From NCBI GenBank assembly GCA_020437045.1, contig JAGQWV010000424.1, positions 1-10,482 of the forward strand: DNA of 10,482 nt. Direction: 5' to 3'. Numbering within the stretch: position 1 is the stretch's first letter; every line of letters begins with the position of its first letter. This DNA is from Saprospiraceae bacterium (GTDB lineage Bacteria > Bacteroidota > Bacteroidia > Chitinophagales > Saprospiraceae). Made by a program: the position numbers and the translations under genes. This document shows, in pieces, positions 1 to 8,102 of this stretch. A model generated the notes under the pieces. That model saw only the letters and a list, made by a program, of their open reading frames with translations, made no database searches and was not told the origin of the DNA.

Positions 1-6
1 ATCGAA

Positions 7-38
7 AGCCTTATGTGACAAAGGCTAGATTCTAGCCT
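7..38 (-). terminator. Palindromic terminator-like hairpin after the BASS transporter gene
   Basis: A near-perfect inverted repeat, AGGCTAG (22-28) and CTAGCCT (32-38) with a 3-nt centre, lies 11 bases past the stop codon of the minus-strand transporter gene. Read on the minus strand it gives a 7-bp GC-containing stem followed by a short T-rich stretch (TTTGT), so it could act as a weak intrinsic terminator. A second stem, AGCCTT (7-12) with AAGGCT (21-26), shares one arm with the first, so the two hairpins exclude each other. The T-tract is short, so termination is an inference. The hairpin could also serve a convergent gene beyond the left edge. Confidence 0.45.
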
Positions 39-48
39 GTATGTTTAG

Positions 49-924
49 CTAGTGATTTTTTTCCCGGTTCTCGACGACCATAATCTGATAGGAATTATAT
101 GCGTTTTGAACAATAATGTAGCTAATGGGGCCCAGCGCAACTAATGGGTTGACAAAAGTCAGCGCTATCCATAATCCAAACATCGTGTTTTTCCTGCCTA
201 AGGCCAGACTACCAGCAAATGGTTTGCCTTCAGGACCCAAATATTCTCCGAGTTTAAAGGTAAGCACACAGATCAATATAGTCAGGACAAGCACCTGGAT
301 GATAAATGAATGTTGAATTTGATCATTACTTTTTAGAAAAACAGTAGCATTTCCACATGCCATCCAGACATTGAAGAGAAACAGGTAAAATGCGATCATC
401 CTTCCCTTCAGTATATATTTTGTCAAGTTTGTGCTTAACATTTTAATCATTGAGGCTATGAGTAAGGGTATGCCAACCACTTTAAGTACGGGAATTAATA
501 CTTCAAAGATGGAGATAGGTTGGTCAATAGGCATAATTAAGGGAAGCACCAAGGGAAGGATTAAGGCTATTAGTGGATTAGTGATGATCACTGCCGCAGT
601 TACAAATGCGACTTCGGTACGCATAAATTGAGCCAGAACAGGGGCGGCAGCAGCAGTGGGAGGAACGCTGCATACAAAAGCGGTTAGTGCTAGAGTTTTG
701 CCAAATGGCAATGCCAAAAGGTAAAAAATCAGGGGTAGAAGTACGTTGAATAAAGCGATGTAAACGTGTCCTCTTTGAAATATATGATAATCGACGCGCG
801 TGCCCAGGAAAGCGAAGAAGAGCATGATCATCAAACTGTATTGAATCAAGAAAGTGATTTGAGATCCCTGAGGAAATAGAATACCCAGGATAATAGCAAT
901 GAGGATTAGAAGGGATTGTTTCAT
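49..924 (-). CDS. Bile acid:sodium symporter (BASS) family transporter
   Basis: This 291-residue, very hydrophobic protein has about eight to nine membrane segments. It resembles the BASS/SBF family of Na+-coupled symporters that move organic anions across the inner membrane. Visible family marks are the small-residue-rich broken helix PPTAAAAPVL (residues 88-97), followed by FVTAAVIITNPL (107-118), and the second crossover region with GRKNT (243-247), equivalent to the polar motif that binds Na+ in characterised members. The protein is slightly shorter than typical members (about 300-340 residues), and its N-terminus enters the first helix at once. The ATG at 922-924 is the first good start. 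No Shine-Dalgarno sequence precedes it, as is usual in Bacteroidota. It stands alone, separated from the next gene by about 260 bases with no recognisable content. The family is clear. The substrate cannot be read from sequence, and relatives carry bile acids, keto acids, pantothenate and others. Confidence 0.85.
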   Translation of the reverse strand: MKQSLLILIAIILGILFPQGSQITFLIQYSLMIMLFFAFLGTRVDYHIFQRGHVYIALFNVLLPLIFYLLALPFGKTLALTAFVCSVPPTAAAAPVLAQFMRTEVAFVTAAVIITNPLIALILPLVLPLIMPIDQPISIFEVLIPVLKVVGIPLLIASMIKMLSTNLTKYILKGRMIAFYLFLFNVWMACGNATVFLKSNDQIQHSFIIQVLVLTILICVLTFKLGEYLGPEGKPFAGSLALGRKNTMFGLWIALTFVNPLVALGPISYIIVQNAYNSYQIMVVENREKNH

Positions 925-1184
925 TTTGCACGTTAAAAGTACAAATTCTGAGACTCAAATCACCCGGGAAGCGAGAGATGATTGAGACATCTAGCTTTAT
1001 TTCAAATCAGGGCTATTTGTCATGGAGTGGATGAGGTTGCATGTCTAATGGTGAAAACATTCTATACTTAAATCTTATGCTGCAAAATAAATGACACGTT
1101 GATTAGACCCTTTATCTCATTGGAGCATTAAAATCTAAGGACTCCAACTCTATATGATTTACCTACCAATGCATGCGCGATAGG

Positions 1185-3290
1185 TCAGTCGTTGAGATAC
1201 TTGATTTGTGCTAATGCATTCTTGACTTCAGTGACGGGTAATTGGCACACTTTATTTTGGCACACATAGATCATCGTATTTCCAGCCTGCAATTTGTCCT
1301 GAAGTAATTCGAGACTACCTTCAGTAGTCCCTCCCAAATAAATGGCGTTTGGGAGAAAACTTCTTTGCATACTTTGGGTCAGGTTTTTTACCTGATCTCC
1401 TACGATGGCAATTTCGTAGGTGGGAAGCAATTTTTCCAGATAAAGTATAGCCCAATTACTGTAAAATCCGGTTTGTCCAGAGGAGATTATCGGATTGATA
1501 AGATTGTATAGCATAGAGTCACTTATCAGGTTATAATCTGAACTGGGAAAGTATTGGCCTAAATAATTCAGATTCCGAGCCATTGCACTGTTTGATCCGG
1601 GAATGACATTGTCACCGATTTCCTTTTTCCGGGCAATCAATGGAGGATCCAGATTAGAGGTGTAATTAAAGAGCCGGGCTTCTTTATCATAAAAATGTTC
1701 GATGGCATAATCTGTCAGGTTAACCGCATCACTAAGCCATTTTTCATCAAATGTCACCTGGTACAGATTGACAAAGGCTTCGGATAAAAAAGTATAGTCG
1801 TCCAAAAAAGCATTTATTTTGACTTGACCGTCCTTATAGTTGCGATACAACTGATAGTCTGATTGAAGTAAATTACTTTTGACAAACGCAGCGTTTTTTA
1901 GTGCTAACTCTAAAAACCGGGAATCACCCAAAGCCTGATATGCATTAACCAATCCGGTGATCGTTAGTGCATTCCAAGCAGTCAAAATTTTATCATCCAA
2001 TCCCGGCCGTACTCTTTTATCTCTTGCGAGCATGAGTCGTTGCTTCGATGTCCCGATTGATTCCATCATATCAGAAATACGAAGTCCTAGATTCGTGGCG
2101 ACTTCGATATCCGTTTTTGGGCGATGCAAAATATTAGAGTGCTCCCAATTTCCTTCTGGCGTTATGTCATAATATGCCTTAAAGATTTTACTTGCATCCC
2201 CGAGAATCGAATCAATTTCATGTTCGGACCAAACGTAAAATTTTCCTTCTTCGCCTTCACTATCCGCGTCGAGTGAGGAATAGAAACCACCATTTTTGTC
2301 AATCATTTCTCGTTCCAGCCAATCAACTGTTTCATTGATGACCTTTTTGTATAAGTCCTTCTGAGTAACCTGATAGGCTTTTGCGTAAAGTGATAATAAT
2401 TGTCCATTATCATATAGCATCTTTTCAAAATGCGGGGCTAACCAGATCGAATCCGTAGAATAGCGGGCAAATCCACCTCCAATCTGATCATAGATGCCGC
2501 CATTCGCCATCTGATCAAGGGTGATTTCCACAGCATCCAGAGCCTCTCGGTCTCCAGTCATTCCATAATAATTGAGCAGGTACAAATAGTTATTGGGCAT
2601 GGGGAATTTGGGTGCACCTTTGCTTCCTCCGTGATCAAAATCAATATTCTTAAGCAGAGACTTGGCCATGTTATGTGCTTCTTTGCTATTTAATTTTTGA
2701 GGTGTACCCACTACAATTTCATCTTGCTGACGGATTCCAGCAGTGATTTGTTTGGCATAATTCTCAAGTTTTTCTTTGTCCTTTTGCCATAAATTTTCAA
2801 ACTGATCAAGTACTTTCAACCATTGGGCCTGGGGAAAATAGGTGCCAGCCCATACCGGGCGTCCATCTGGCAGGGCAAAAGCATTAAGTGGCCATCCACA
2901 TCCTCTACCTGAGGCAAGTTGACAAGCGGACATGTACACATCATCAATATCTGGTCGTTCTTCTCGATCGACTTTAATACAGACAAAATTCTTGTTCATG
3001 ATTTCAGCGACTGCCACGTCCTCAAATGATTCATGTTCCATCACATGACACCAGTGACAGGCAGCATACCCAATACTTACCAGGATCATCTTATTCTCTT
3101 CTTTGGCTTTATTGAGTGCCTCCTCTCCCCAGGGATACCAGTTGACGGGATTATGTGCATGTTGCAGTAAGTATGGACTGTTTTCGTGAATAAGGTGATT
3201 GGTATGAATTTGATCATTTTGTTGACTAGCCATGCGACAAGAAAAAGTTAAGATTGAAATGAAGGCGATGAGCAACGAGCGATAATTCAT
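1185..3290 (-). CDS. Thioredoxin-domain DUF255 protein (YyaL/SPATA20 family), predicted lipoprotein
   Basis: This 701-residue protein has the full architecture of the YyaL/SPATA20 family: an N-terminal DUF255 thioredoxin-like domain and a C-terminal alpha/alpha-barrel resembling six-hairpin glycosidases. Family motifs are ENSPYLLQHAHNPVNWYPWG (36-55), the CHWC active-site-like motif (Cys78, Cys81), the KVDREERPDIDDVYM block (106-120), GWPLN (132-136) and GTYFP (149-153). The C-terminal VCQNKVCQLPVT is also a family signature. The N-terminus (MNYRSLLIAFISILTFSC) is a signal peptide whose lipobox-like end places a Cys at residue 18, suggesting export and lipid anchoring. That is atypical compared with cytosolic YyaL. 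Cys123 and Cys131 sit where many relatives have non-Cys residues, and they might form a disulfide. The start codon overlaps the stop of the upstream SRPBCC gene (ATGA), implying coupled translation. The enzymatic activity of the family is not established. Redox or sugar-related roles are speculation. Confidence 0.92.
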   Translation of the reverse strand: MNYRSLLIAFISILTFSCRMASQQNDQIHTNHLIHENSPYLLQHAHNPVNWYPWGEEALNKAKEENKMILVSIGYAACHWCHVMEHESFEDVAVAEIMNKNFVCIKVDREERPDIDDVYMSACQLASGRGCGWPLNAFALPDGRPVWAGTYFPQAQWLKVLDQFENLWQKDKEKLENYAKQITAGIRQQDEIVVGTPQKLNSKEAHNMAKSLLKNIDFDHGGSKGAPKFPMPNNYLYLLNYYGMTGDREALDAVEITLDQMANGGIYDQIGGGFARYSTDSIWLAPHFEKMLYDNGQLLSLYAKAYQVTQKDLYKKVINETVDWLEREMIDKNGGFYSSLDADSEGEEGKFYVWSEHEIDSILGDASKIFKAYYDITPEGNWEHSNILHRPKTDIEVATNLGLRISDMMESIGTSKQRLMLARDKRVRPGLDDKILTAWNALTITGLVNAYQALGDSRFLELALKNAAFVKSNLLQSDYQLYRNYKDGQVKINAFLDDYTFLSEAFVNLYQVTFDEKWLSDAVNLTDYAIEHFYDKEARLFNYTSNLDPPLIARKKEIGDNVIPGSNSAMARNLNYLGQYFPSSDYNLISDSMLYNLINPIISSGQTGFYSNWAILYLEKLLPTYEIAIVGDQVKNLTQSMQRSFLPNAIYLGGTTEGSLELLQDKLQAGNTMIYVCQNKVCQLPVTEVKNALAQIKYLND

Positions 3291-3778
3291 CTGTTGATGT
3301 TTTCTGATGCAGCTGTTGGTGCTTGAAATATTTCCTGTATGATATGCTGCCGGTATTCAAAGATATTATCAATTCTTCTGCTGATCATCATTTGATTTAT
3401 CAATTGCCCCAGAAACCCCAGAGGGATCGCATAATATAATCGGTCATTCATGATGACACCATCGGTGGTAGATCGGAAATGATGCTCATGATGCCAGATA
3501 GCATAAGGACCTGCTCTTTGTTCGTCTATGAAGTATTCCTGCTCTCGGACGGCAGTTATTTCAGTTACCCAGGTTATTGGAATAGAAGCAATTGGAGAGA
3601 CGCGATAACGAATAAACATTCCAGGATATATGGTTGTACCCTTTTGCTCAGATAATACCTGAAACTTCATGAAATCCGGTGTAATTTTCTCAAGATTATG
3701 GGGGTTGCCAAAAAACTCCCAGACTTTATCCAGGGTTTCGGGTACTACCGTTTGCCATTCTTTCTCGTAGATTTTCAT
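3287..3778 (-). CDS. SRPBCC (START/Bet v 1-like) family protein
   Basis: This 163-residue protein fits the SRPBCC helix-grip fold, a small-molecule/lipid-binding domain. The opening EKEWQTVVPETLDKVWEFFG (5-24) is the typical first strand plus helix. It is followed by the subgroup pattern NLEKITPDFMKF, then DEQRAGPYAIWHHEHHF, and finally MNDRLYYAIPLGFLGQL. That pattern belongs to a cyclase/dehydrase-like group often seen alone or fused to NAD-dependent sugar epimerases. No signal peptide is visible, so it is probably cytosolic, in contrast to its predicted lipoprotein partner. Its TGA overlaps the ATG of the DUF255 gene by 4 bp. It is therefore the first gene of a two-gene operon transcribed leftward from the divergent region 3779-3905. 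I could not find a convincing promoter for it there. The ligand is unknown. Confidence 0.85.
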   Translation of the reverse strand: MKIYEKEWQTVVPETLDKVWEFFGNPHNLEKITPDFMKFQVLSEQKGTTIYPGMFIRYRVSPIASIPITWVTEITAVREQEYFIDEQRAGPYAIWHHEHHFRSTTDGVIMNDRLYYAIPLGFLGQLINQMMISRRIDNIFEYRQHIIQEIFQAPTAASENINR

Positions 3779-3877
3779 AATCAGTGTAATATCATTTTGG
3801 ACAATAATGTTTTGTCTTTCTTTAAATTGGTTAATTCTCCTATATGTTAAGGGCTAAAGTTCCTATTATTATTTTTT

Positions 3878-3885
3878 TAGATTTG
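3878..3885 (+). promoter_or_regulatory. Bacteroidota-type -7 element (TAnnTTTG) before the T9SS cargo gene
   Basis: TAGATTTG matches the TAnnTTTG -7 consensus of the Bacteroidota primary sigma factor exactly. It ends 20 bases before the ATG at 3906, so a transcript would have a short A/T-rich leader. No clear TTTG -33 element is visible at the expected distance, and the region is AT-rich, so a chance match is possible. Confidence 0.4.
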
Positions 3886-3905
3886 TTTTCTAAAATTAAT
3901 AAAGC

Positions 3906-4856
3906 ATGAAATTTACTTTACCCTTACTATTTCTTCTTTTTTTTACGTCTAGCGAGATAACGGCGCAATGTGAGATTGTTAATGGAAATTTCGAGAGCTG
4001 GACTGATTATACAGATAGCTTCGAAAATGAATTGGATTTTGAGTTGACTTATCCAATTGTCTTTCCTACCAATTGGTTTTCAGTGTTGCGACTTACCGAA
4101 ATTGCTCTTTCAGGATTTATTGTACAGTATTTTGATCAGGATACTCTAGATATTCCTCTCTTCGAAGGTTTAAGTCAATATTCACCAGGAGCCAATGGCA
4201 CTGAATCTGCAGCAAGGATTAGCGGTGACACCTTATTACTTGCCAGTGATCTATTGCAGATTATCCAATGTTCTGGTAGACCTGAGAAAATGACGGGATA
4301 TTTCAAATATGAAGGTGAAGGCCAGGATACTTTGATTGTTTCTGCAGTGCTGTTTAAAGGAGGCGATATGGTCGACTCTTCGTCTGCCATTGGTTATGCT
4401 TATTTTTCAGTGGTTGGATCGCCGATTGATATTAGTAGGGGCGTAGCCGACTATACCGGATTTTCAGCCGATTTCAAATATAATAGTGACGAGATTCCTG
4501 ATACGGCCGCGATTATAATCATAAGCAGTAAAGACGAGCAAAATCCAAATGACACTTCTTACCACGTAGTGGATGAAATCCAATTTGAAGGTGGAATCGT
4601 ATCTACACATGATGTGTATCGGGAAGCTCCCTTTATCCTTACTCCAAATCCAGCTTCGGAAGTGTTAACGCTAAACTTGGACAGCGGAACTCCTTTACGT
4701 TTACAACTTTACGATGCAATTGGAAACCAAGTGTTGGACCGCCAGGTTTCAAACGGTAGCTCTGTGCCCGTAGCCCATTTACCTGTAGGAACGTATATGA
4801 GTCGCATCAGGACAGACCAGGAAATCCTCTGGCAGAAACTAGTGATTAATCATTAA
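3906..4856 (+). CDS. Secreted protein with T9SS type A sorting domain, possible PCMD-like beta-sandwich
   Basis: This 316-residue protein starts with a classical signal peptide (MKFTLPLLFLLFFTSS, cleavage likely near residues 20-22, ITAQC). The body (about 22-232) begins with NGNFESW (26-32). It then shows a run with SAARISGD (101-108), MTGYFKYEGEGQDT (129-142), AIGYAYFSV (161-169), IPDTAAIIIISS (197-208) and VVDEIQF (221-227). This order resembles the putative carbohydrate-metabolism (PCMD) jelly-roll type proteins of Bacteroidota, but the match is by pattern only. Residues about 243-316 are a T9SS type A C-terminal domain: TPNPASEVLTL, LQLYDAIGNQV, LPVGTY and terminal QKLVINH. The expected route is Sec export, T9SS passage across the outer membrane, then release or surface attachment. 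Cys22 and Cys122 could pair. It is the only plus-strand gene here, divergent from the SRPBCC/DUF255 pair and convergent with pckA. The specific function is unknown. Confidence 0.87.
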   Translation: MKFTLPLLFLLFFTSSEITAQCEIVNGNFESWTDYTDSFENELDFELTYPIVFPTNWFSVLRLTEIALSGFIVQYFDQDTLDIPLFEGLSQYSPGANGTESAARISGDTLLLASDLLQIIQCSGRPEKMTGYFKYEGEGQDTLIVSAVLFKGGDMVDSSSAIGYAYFSVVGSPIDISRGVADYTGFSADFKYNSDEIPDTAAIIIISSKDEQNPNDTSYHVVDEIQFEGGIVSTHDVYREAPFILTPNPASEVLTLNLDSGTPLRLQLYDAIGNQVLDRQVSNGSSVPVAHLPVGTYMSRIRTDQEILWQKLVINH

Positions 4857-4878
4857 GCTGCCCAATTAACTTTTTTTT
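4831..4878 (+). terminator. Possible terminator at the end of the T9SS cargo gene
   Basis: GGCAG (4831-4835) can pair with CTGCC (4858-4862), enclosing a perfect palindrome TGATTAATCA (4843-4852) that spans the end of the reading frame. A run of eight Ts follows at 4871-4878. The 8-base gap between stem and T-run is longer than in a canonical intrinsic terminator, and the stem is short. A GCTGC/GCAGC repeat (4857-4861 with 4880-4884) gives an alternative fold readable on both strands. The location, 48 bases between two convergent genes, supports a termination role. Confidence 0.33.
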
Positions 4879-4904
4879 CGCAGCCGACTTAGAAGTAATA
4901 AGAA

Positions 4905-6485
4905 TTATTTTGGGCCAACTTCACATATTTCGGAGTGTACTTTCTTCTCAAACTTTGTGAAGTTGGCCTGGAATAATTCCACCAGTCGATTCATGGTTTT
5001 GTCATAGGCATTTTTATCAGCCCAGGTATTTCTGGGGTGTAAAACCTGATCCGGAACACCGGGACAATGGGTGGGAATTTTCAGGCCGAAACGCTCTTCC
5101 TTGACATATTCTACTTCGTTCAGCGCTCCACTATGGATGGCATCTAAAATGGCTCGTGTATATGCCAATTTAATTCGACTACCTGTACCAAAAGAACCTC
5201 CGGTCCAGCCTGTGTTAACTAACCACGCCTTCACGTGGTGTTTGGAGATTTTATCAGCCAGCAGTTTAGCATAAGTATTTGGATGCCACATCATAAAAGC
5301 TGCACCAAAACAGGCAGAAAAGGTAGCTTGAGGTTCTTTAATTCCCATTTCGGTCCCTGCTACCTTAGCGGTATATCCGGAGATAAAGTGATAACTGGCT
5401 TGATGAGGTGTAAGCTCGCTCACGGGTGGAAGTACTCCAAATGCGTCAGCAGTCAGAAAGATAATGTTTTTGGGATGTCCTGCCATACAGGGAGTCTGTA
5501 TGTTTGACATAAAATGAATGGGGTATGATGCCCGGGTATTCTGCGTAATGGAAGTATCATGATAATCTACTTCTCTGCTTTCCTTATTATACACTACATT
5601 TTCCAGGATCGTTCCGAACCGAATTGCATTGAATATTTCCGGTTCTTTTTCCTGACTCAAATCGATTGCCTTGGCATAACACCCTCCTTCAATGTTAAAT
5701 ACACCCTCTTCAGTCCAACAGTGTTCGTCATCACCGATCAATTTTCTTTTGGGATCGGCACTGAGTGTCGTTTTACCGGTGCCCGAAAGTCCAAACAAAA
5801 TGGTTACGTCTCCATTTTCGCCAACATTTGCCGAGCAATGCATCGGCAACACTTTTTCGAGAGGCATGAGATAATTCATGATCGAAAAAATGCCTTTTTT
5901 CATTTCTCCTGCGTATTCGGTGCCCAGGATGACAAACTCTTTTCGTTCCAGATGTAGATCAATGCTGGTGGTCGAAGTCATCTGACTGGTGTATCTGTTG
6001 GCCGGAAAAACGCCGCCGTTGAAAATTACATAATCTGGTTCGCCAAAATTTTCCAATTCCTCTTTACTAGGCAGAATCAACATGTTTTGCATGAAAAGTG
6101 CGTGATAGGCTCGGGTACATATGACCCTTACCTTCAGTCGGTATTTGGGGTCCCAACCGGCAAAGGCATCAACTACAAACACCATTTCACGGCTATTGAG
6201 AAAATCAATAGCTCTTTCACGATTTATCATGAAAGTATGTTCGTCTAAGCCGATATTGATGTCTCCCCAATCGATATTTGATTCACTATCCGGATGACGA
6301 ACGATTCTTTTGTCTTTTGGACTCCGCCCGGTCTTTTTACCCGAATAGACAAGTAGTGCTCCGGTGTCGGACATTGCTGTACCTTTTTCCCGACGAAGTG
6401 CGATTTCATATAGTTCAGGAACACTCAGATTCCGGTATACTTCGTCATTGTGAATTTCATACTGCTCTAATGAAAATGATTTCAT
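4905..6485 (-). CDS. pckA: ATP-dependent phosphoenolpyruvate carboxykinase
   Basis: Cytosolic enzyme converting oxaloacetate and ATP to PEP, CO2 and ADP, the committed entry to gluconeogenesis. In anaerobic fermenters of this phylum it can also run toward CO2 fixation. All family motifs are present, numbered from the ATG at 6483-6485 (526 residues, normal length). TGRSPKDK (52-59) binds the organic substrate. YAGEMKKG (191-198) holds the lysines near the metal, and MHCSAN (215-220) supplies the Mn-binding His. GLSGTGKTT (232-240) is the P-loop, LIGDDEHCW (249-257) the kinase-2 motif, and FLTADAFGVLPP (343-354) the PEPCK-specific motif. An in-frame GTG at 6507-6509 would add eight residues (GSKHLLF after the initiator) that do not look like family sequence, so I chose the ATG followed by KSFSLEQYEIHN. 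No Shine-Dalgarno sequence is visible. The 208 bases upstream to pntB hold no gene or clear promoter. The gene may be expressed on its own or by read-through from the transhydrogenase operon. Confidence 0.97.
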   Translation of the reverse strand: MKSFSLEQYEIHNDEVYRNLSVPELYEIALRREKGTAMSDTGALLVYSGKKTGRSPKDKRIVRHPDSESNIDWGDINIGLDEHTFMINRERAIDFLNSREMVFVVDAFAGWDPKYRLKVRVICTRAYHALFMQNMLILPSKEELENFGEPDYVIFNGGVFPANRYTSQMTSTTSIDLHLERKEFVILGTEYAGEMKKGIFSIMNYLMPLEKVLPMHCSANVGENGDVTILFGLSGTGKTTLSADPKRKLIGDDEHCWTEEGVFNIEGGCYAKAIDLSQEKEPEIFNAIRFGTILENVVYNKESREVDYHDTSITQNTRASYPIHFMSNIQTPCMAGHPKNIIFLTADAFGVLPPVSELTPHQASYHFISGYTAKVAGTEMGIKEPQATFSACFGAAFMMWHPNTYAKLLADKISKHHVKAWLVNTGWTGGSFGTGSRIKLAYTRAILDAIHSGALNEVEYVKEERFGLKIPTHCPGVPDQVLHPRNTWADKNAYDKTMNRLVELFQANFTKFEKKVHSEICEVGPK

Positions 6486-6693
6486 GAATAATAAATGTTT
6501 AGACCCCACGAAAGCAGAGTAGTAATAAAAATACTTTCTACCTTAAAATAAAGTATTGATTACCAACCTTCTGGTGACTAGTATCAGTAGCTTGTATGAC
6601 GCTCATTTGCAAAAATGCAATTAAGAAACAGCTTTGAAGAGCGGCTCTGATGTGTGATTACTTCTGGTAAGAAAAATGTTAAAAGGTGGCTGA

Positions 6694-8100
6694 CTACATG
6701 TTTTTTACTTCCTGAACCAACTTCTGAATGGAGTCCTTGGCGTCACCAAATAGCATTTTGGTCTTGTCATGGAAAAACAATGGATTTTGTATCCCAGCGT
6801 ATCCAGCACTCATACTTCGCTTCAGGACAATGATATTTTTTGCATTCCATACTTCCAAAACAGGCATACCATAGATAGGTGACGAGGGGTCATCTAACGC
6901 AGCAGGATTGACCACATCATTGGCGCCAACAATAATTACGGTATCAGTATCCTTGAGGGCGGAATTAGCATCATCAAGATCCAGTAACTTTGGATAGGGA
7001 ACGTCGGCTTCTGCAAGTAGTACATTCATGTGACCCGGCATCCGTCCTGCAACAGGGTGAATGGCATATTTGACATCAACTCCATTGGCTTCCAATAGAT
7101 CGTCTAATTCTTTGACGGTCTTTTGAGCCTGCGCAACGGCCAATCCATAACCTGGCACAAACATCACGGAATTCGCATAAAACATCTGGATCGCTACGTC
7201 ATTGACTGTTGCTACCTTGGCTACCTGATCATCGGTACCGGTACTTGCACCTCCGCCACCAGTACTTCCGAAACCTCCGATAATAACATTAAGCAGAGAT
7301 CGGTTCATGGCTTCACACATTAAGACGGTGAGAATCGTACCTGCCGCTCCAACCAGAATACCCCCGACAAGCATAATCTGATTACCATAGATCAGACCGG
7401 CGGCAGCAGCTCCAATTCCAGTGAATGAGTTTAAAAGTGATATTACCACAGGCATGTCTGCCCCTCCAATTGGAGCCACGAATGATACTCCATAGATCAA
7501 TGACAAGAGGAGGAAAAGACCGGCAAGCCATATGCTGGCGGTATGTCCTTCAATGGTTAGCCAAACAAACAGCACAACCACGATGATCAATAAAATCAGA
7601 TTGATGATACCATGTCTTGGCAGGATTACATTTTTGTCTTTTACTATACCATCAAGCTTTCCATACGCTAACATACTACCGGTAAAAGAAACAGCACCGA
7701 TCAGCAACGTAAAAACTGCAATTCCCAATTCTCCGGTAGTCATAGGAGACACATTCTCGTAAAATTTGGTCAACTCGGCGGCGGCAAGTACCGTAGCGCA
7801 TGCTCCTCCCAGACCATTAAAGACAGAGACCATTTGCGGCATAGCCGTCATTTGTATTTTCTTGGCAGACAGCCATCCGACGACACCTCCTATCAGTAAG
7901 CCCACAATAATCCACAGGTAATTGTTACTGGCATTGACGATGGGCTCAATCATAGCACCAAGAATGGCAACACCCATACCTATTCCGGCGAGGATATTTC
8001 CCCTTCGTGCAGAATCAGGAGAACTCAGTAATCGTAGCCCCCAGACAAATGCTACTGCACCCACTAAGTAGAAAAATTTGACCAACGAAGGTAGCAACAT
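6694..8100 (-). CDS. pntB: Proton-translocating NAD(P) transhydrogenase, beta subunit
   Basis: Inner-membrane subunit of the enzyme that uses proton-motive force to reduce NADP+ with NADH. Residues 1 to about 280 are the multi-helix dII membrane domain. It includes MPQMVSVFNGLGG (87-99), where Asn95 occupies the position of the E. coli beta His91 proton-channel residue; Asn is common there in other lineages. It also includes IGGADMPVVISLLNS (211-225, Asp215). After the glycine-rich GFGSTGGGGASTG linker, the NADP(H)-binding dIII domain (about 295-468) carries VPGYGLAVAQAQ (315-326), HPVAGRMPGHMNVLLAEA (348-365), VGANDVVNPAA (391-401), KRSMSAGYAGIQNPLFF (427-443) and MLFGDAK (449-455). Length (468) is normal. 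It starts 2 bases after the stop of the alpha-2 gene. The upstream gene's last codons (AAA AAG AAA AAG AAA) give an A/G-rich leader just before this ATG. It is the last gene of a three-gene operon. Confidence 0.97.
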   Translation of the reverse strand: MLLPSLVKFFYLVGAVAFVWGLRLLSSPDSARRGNILAGIGMGVAILGAMIEPIVNASNNYLWIIVGLLIGGVVGWLSAKKIQMTAMPQMVSVFNGLGGACATVLAAAELTKFYENVSPMTTGELGIAVFTLLIGAVSFTGSMLAYGKLDGIVKDKNVILPRHGIINLILLIIVVVLFVWLTIEGHTASIWLAGLFLLLSLIYGVSFVAPIGGADMPVVISLLNSFTGIGAAAAGLIYGNQIMLVGGILVGAAGTILTVLMCEAMNRSLLNVIIGGFGSTGGGGASTGTDDQVAKVATVNDVAIQMFYANSVMFVPGYGLAVAQAQKTVKELDDLLEANGVDVKYAIHPVAGRMPGHMNVLLAEADVPYPKLLDLDDANSALKDTDTVIIVGANDVVNPAALDDPSSPIYGMPVLEVWNAKNIIVLKRSMSAGYAGIQNPLFFHDKTKMLFGDAKDSIQKLVQEVKNM

Positions 8101-8102
8101 GA

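Noticed and set aside
578..958. A 126-codon frame on the minus strand overlapping the start of the BASS transporter gene.
   Set aside because: It is in another frame of a clear membrane transporter gene, its translation is low-complexity with many Ser/Arg/His/Cys residues, and it has no family motif.
1120..1185. Inverted repeats TTGGAG/CTCCAA (1120-1125 with 1142-1147) and ACCTA/TAGGT (1161-1165 with 1181-1185) downstream of the DUF255 gene.
   Set aside because: The stems are short with loops of about 15 bases and no T-run, as expected by chance in 260 bases of AT-rich spacer.
5559..5957. A 132-codon plus-strand frame inside pckA.
   Set aside because: It is antisense to highly conserved PEPCK coding sequence, including the P-loop region, and the translation has no recognisable features. 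It is a shadow frame.
6486..6509. An eight-codon N-terminal extension of PEPCK from a GTG start.
   Set aside because: The extension does not resemble the family N-terminus, whereas the ATG at 6483-6485 gives the usual start and a normal length.
6606..6621. TTGCA/TGCAA mini-palindrome between pckA and pntB, considered as a terminator or regulator site.
   Set aside because: Five AT-rich base pairs with an A-rich loop are weak, and no second copy was seen to suggest an operator.
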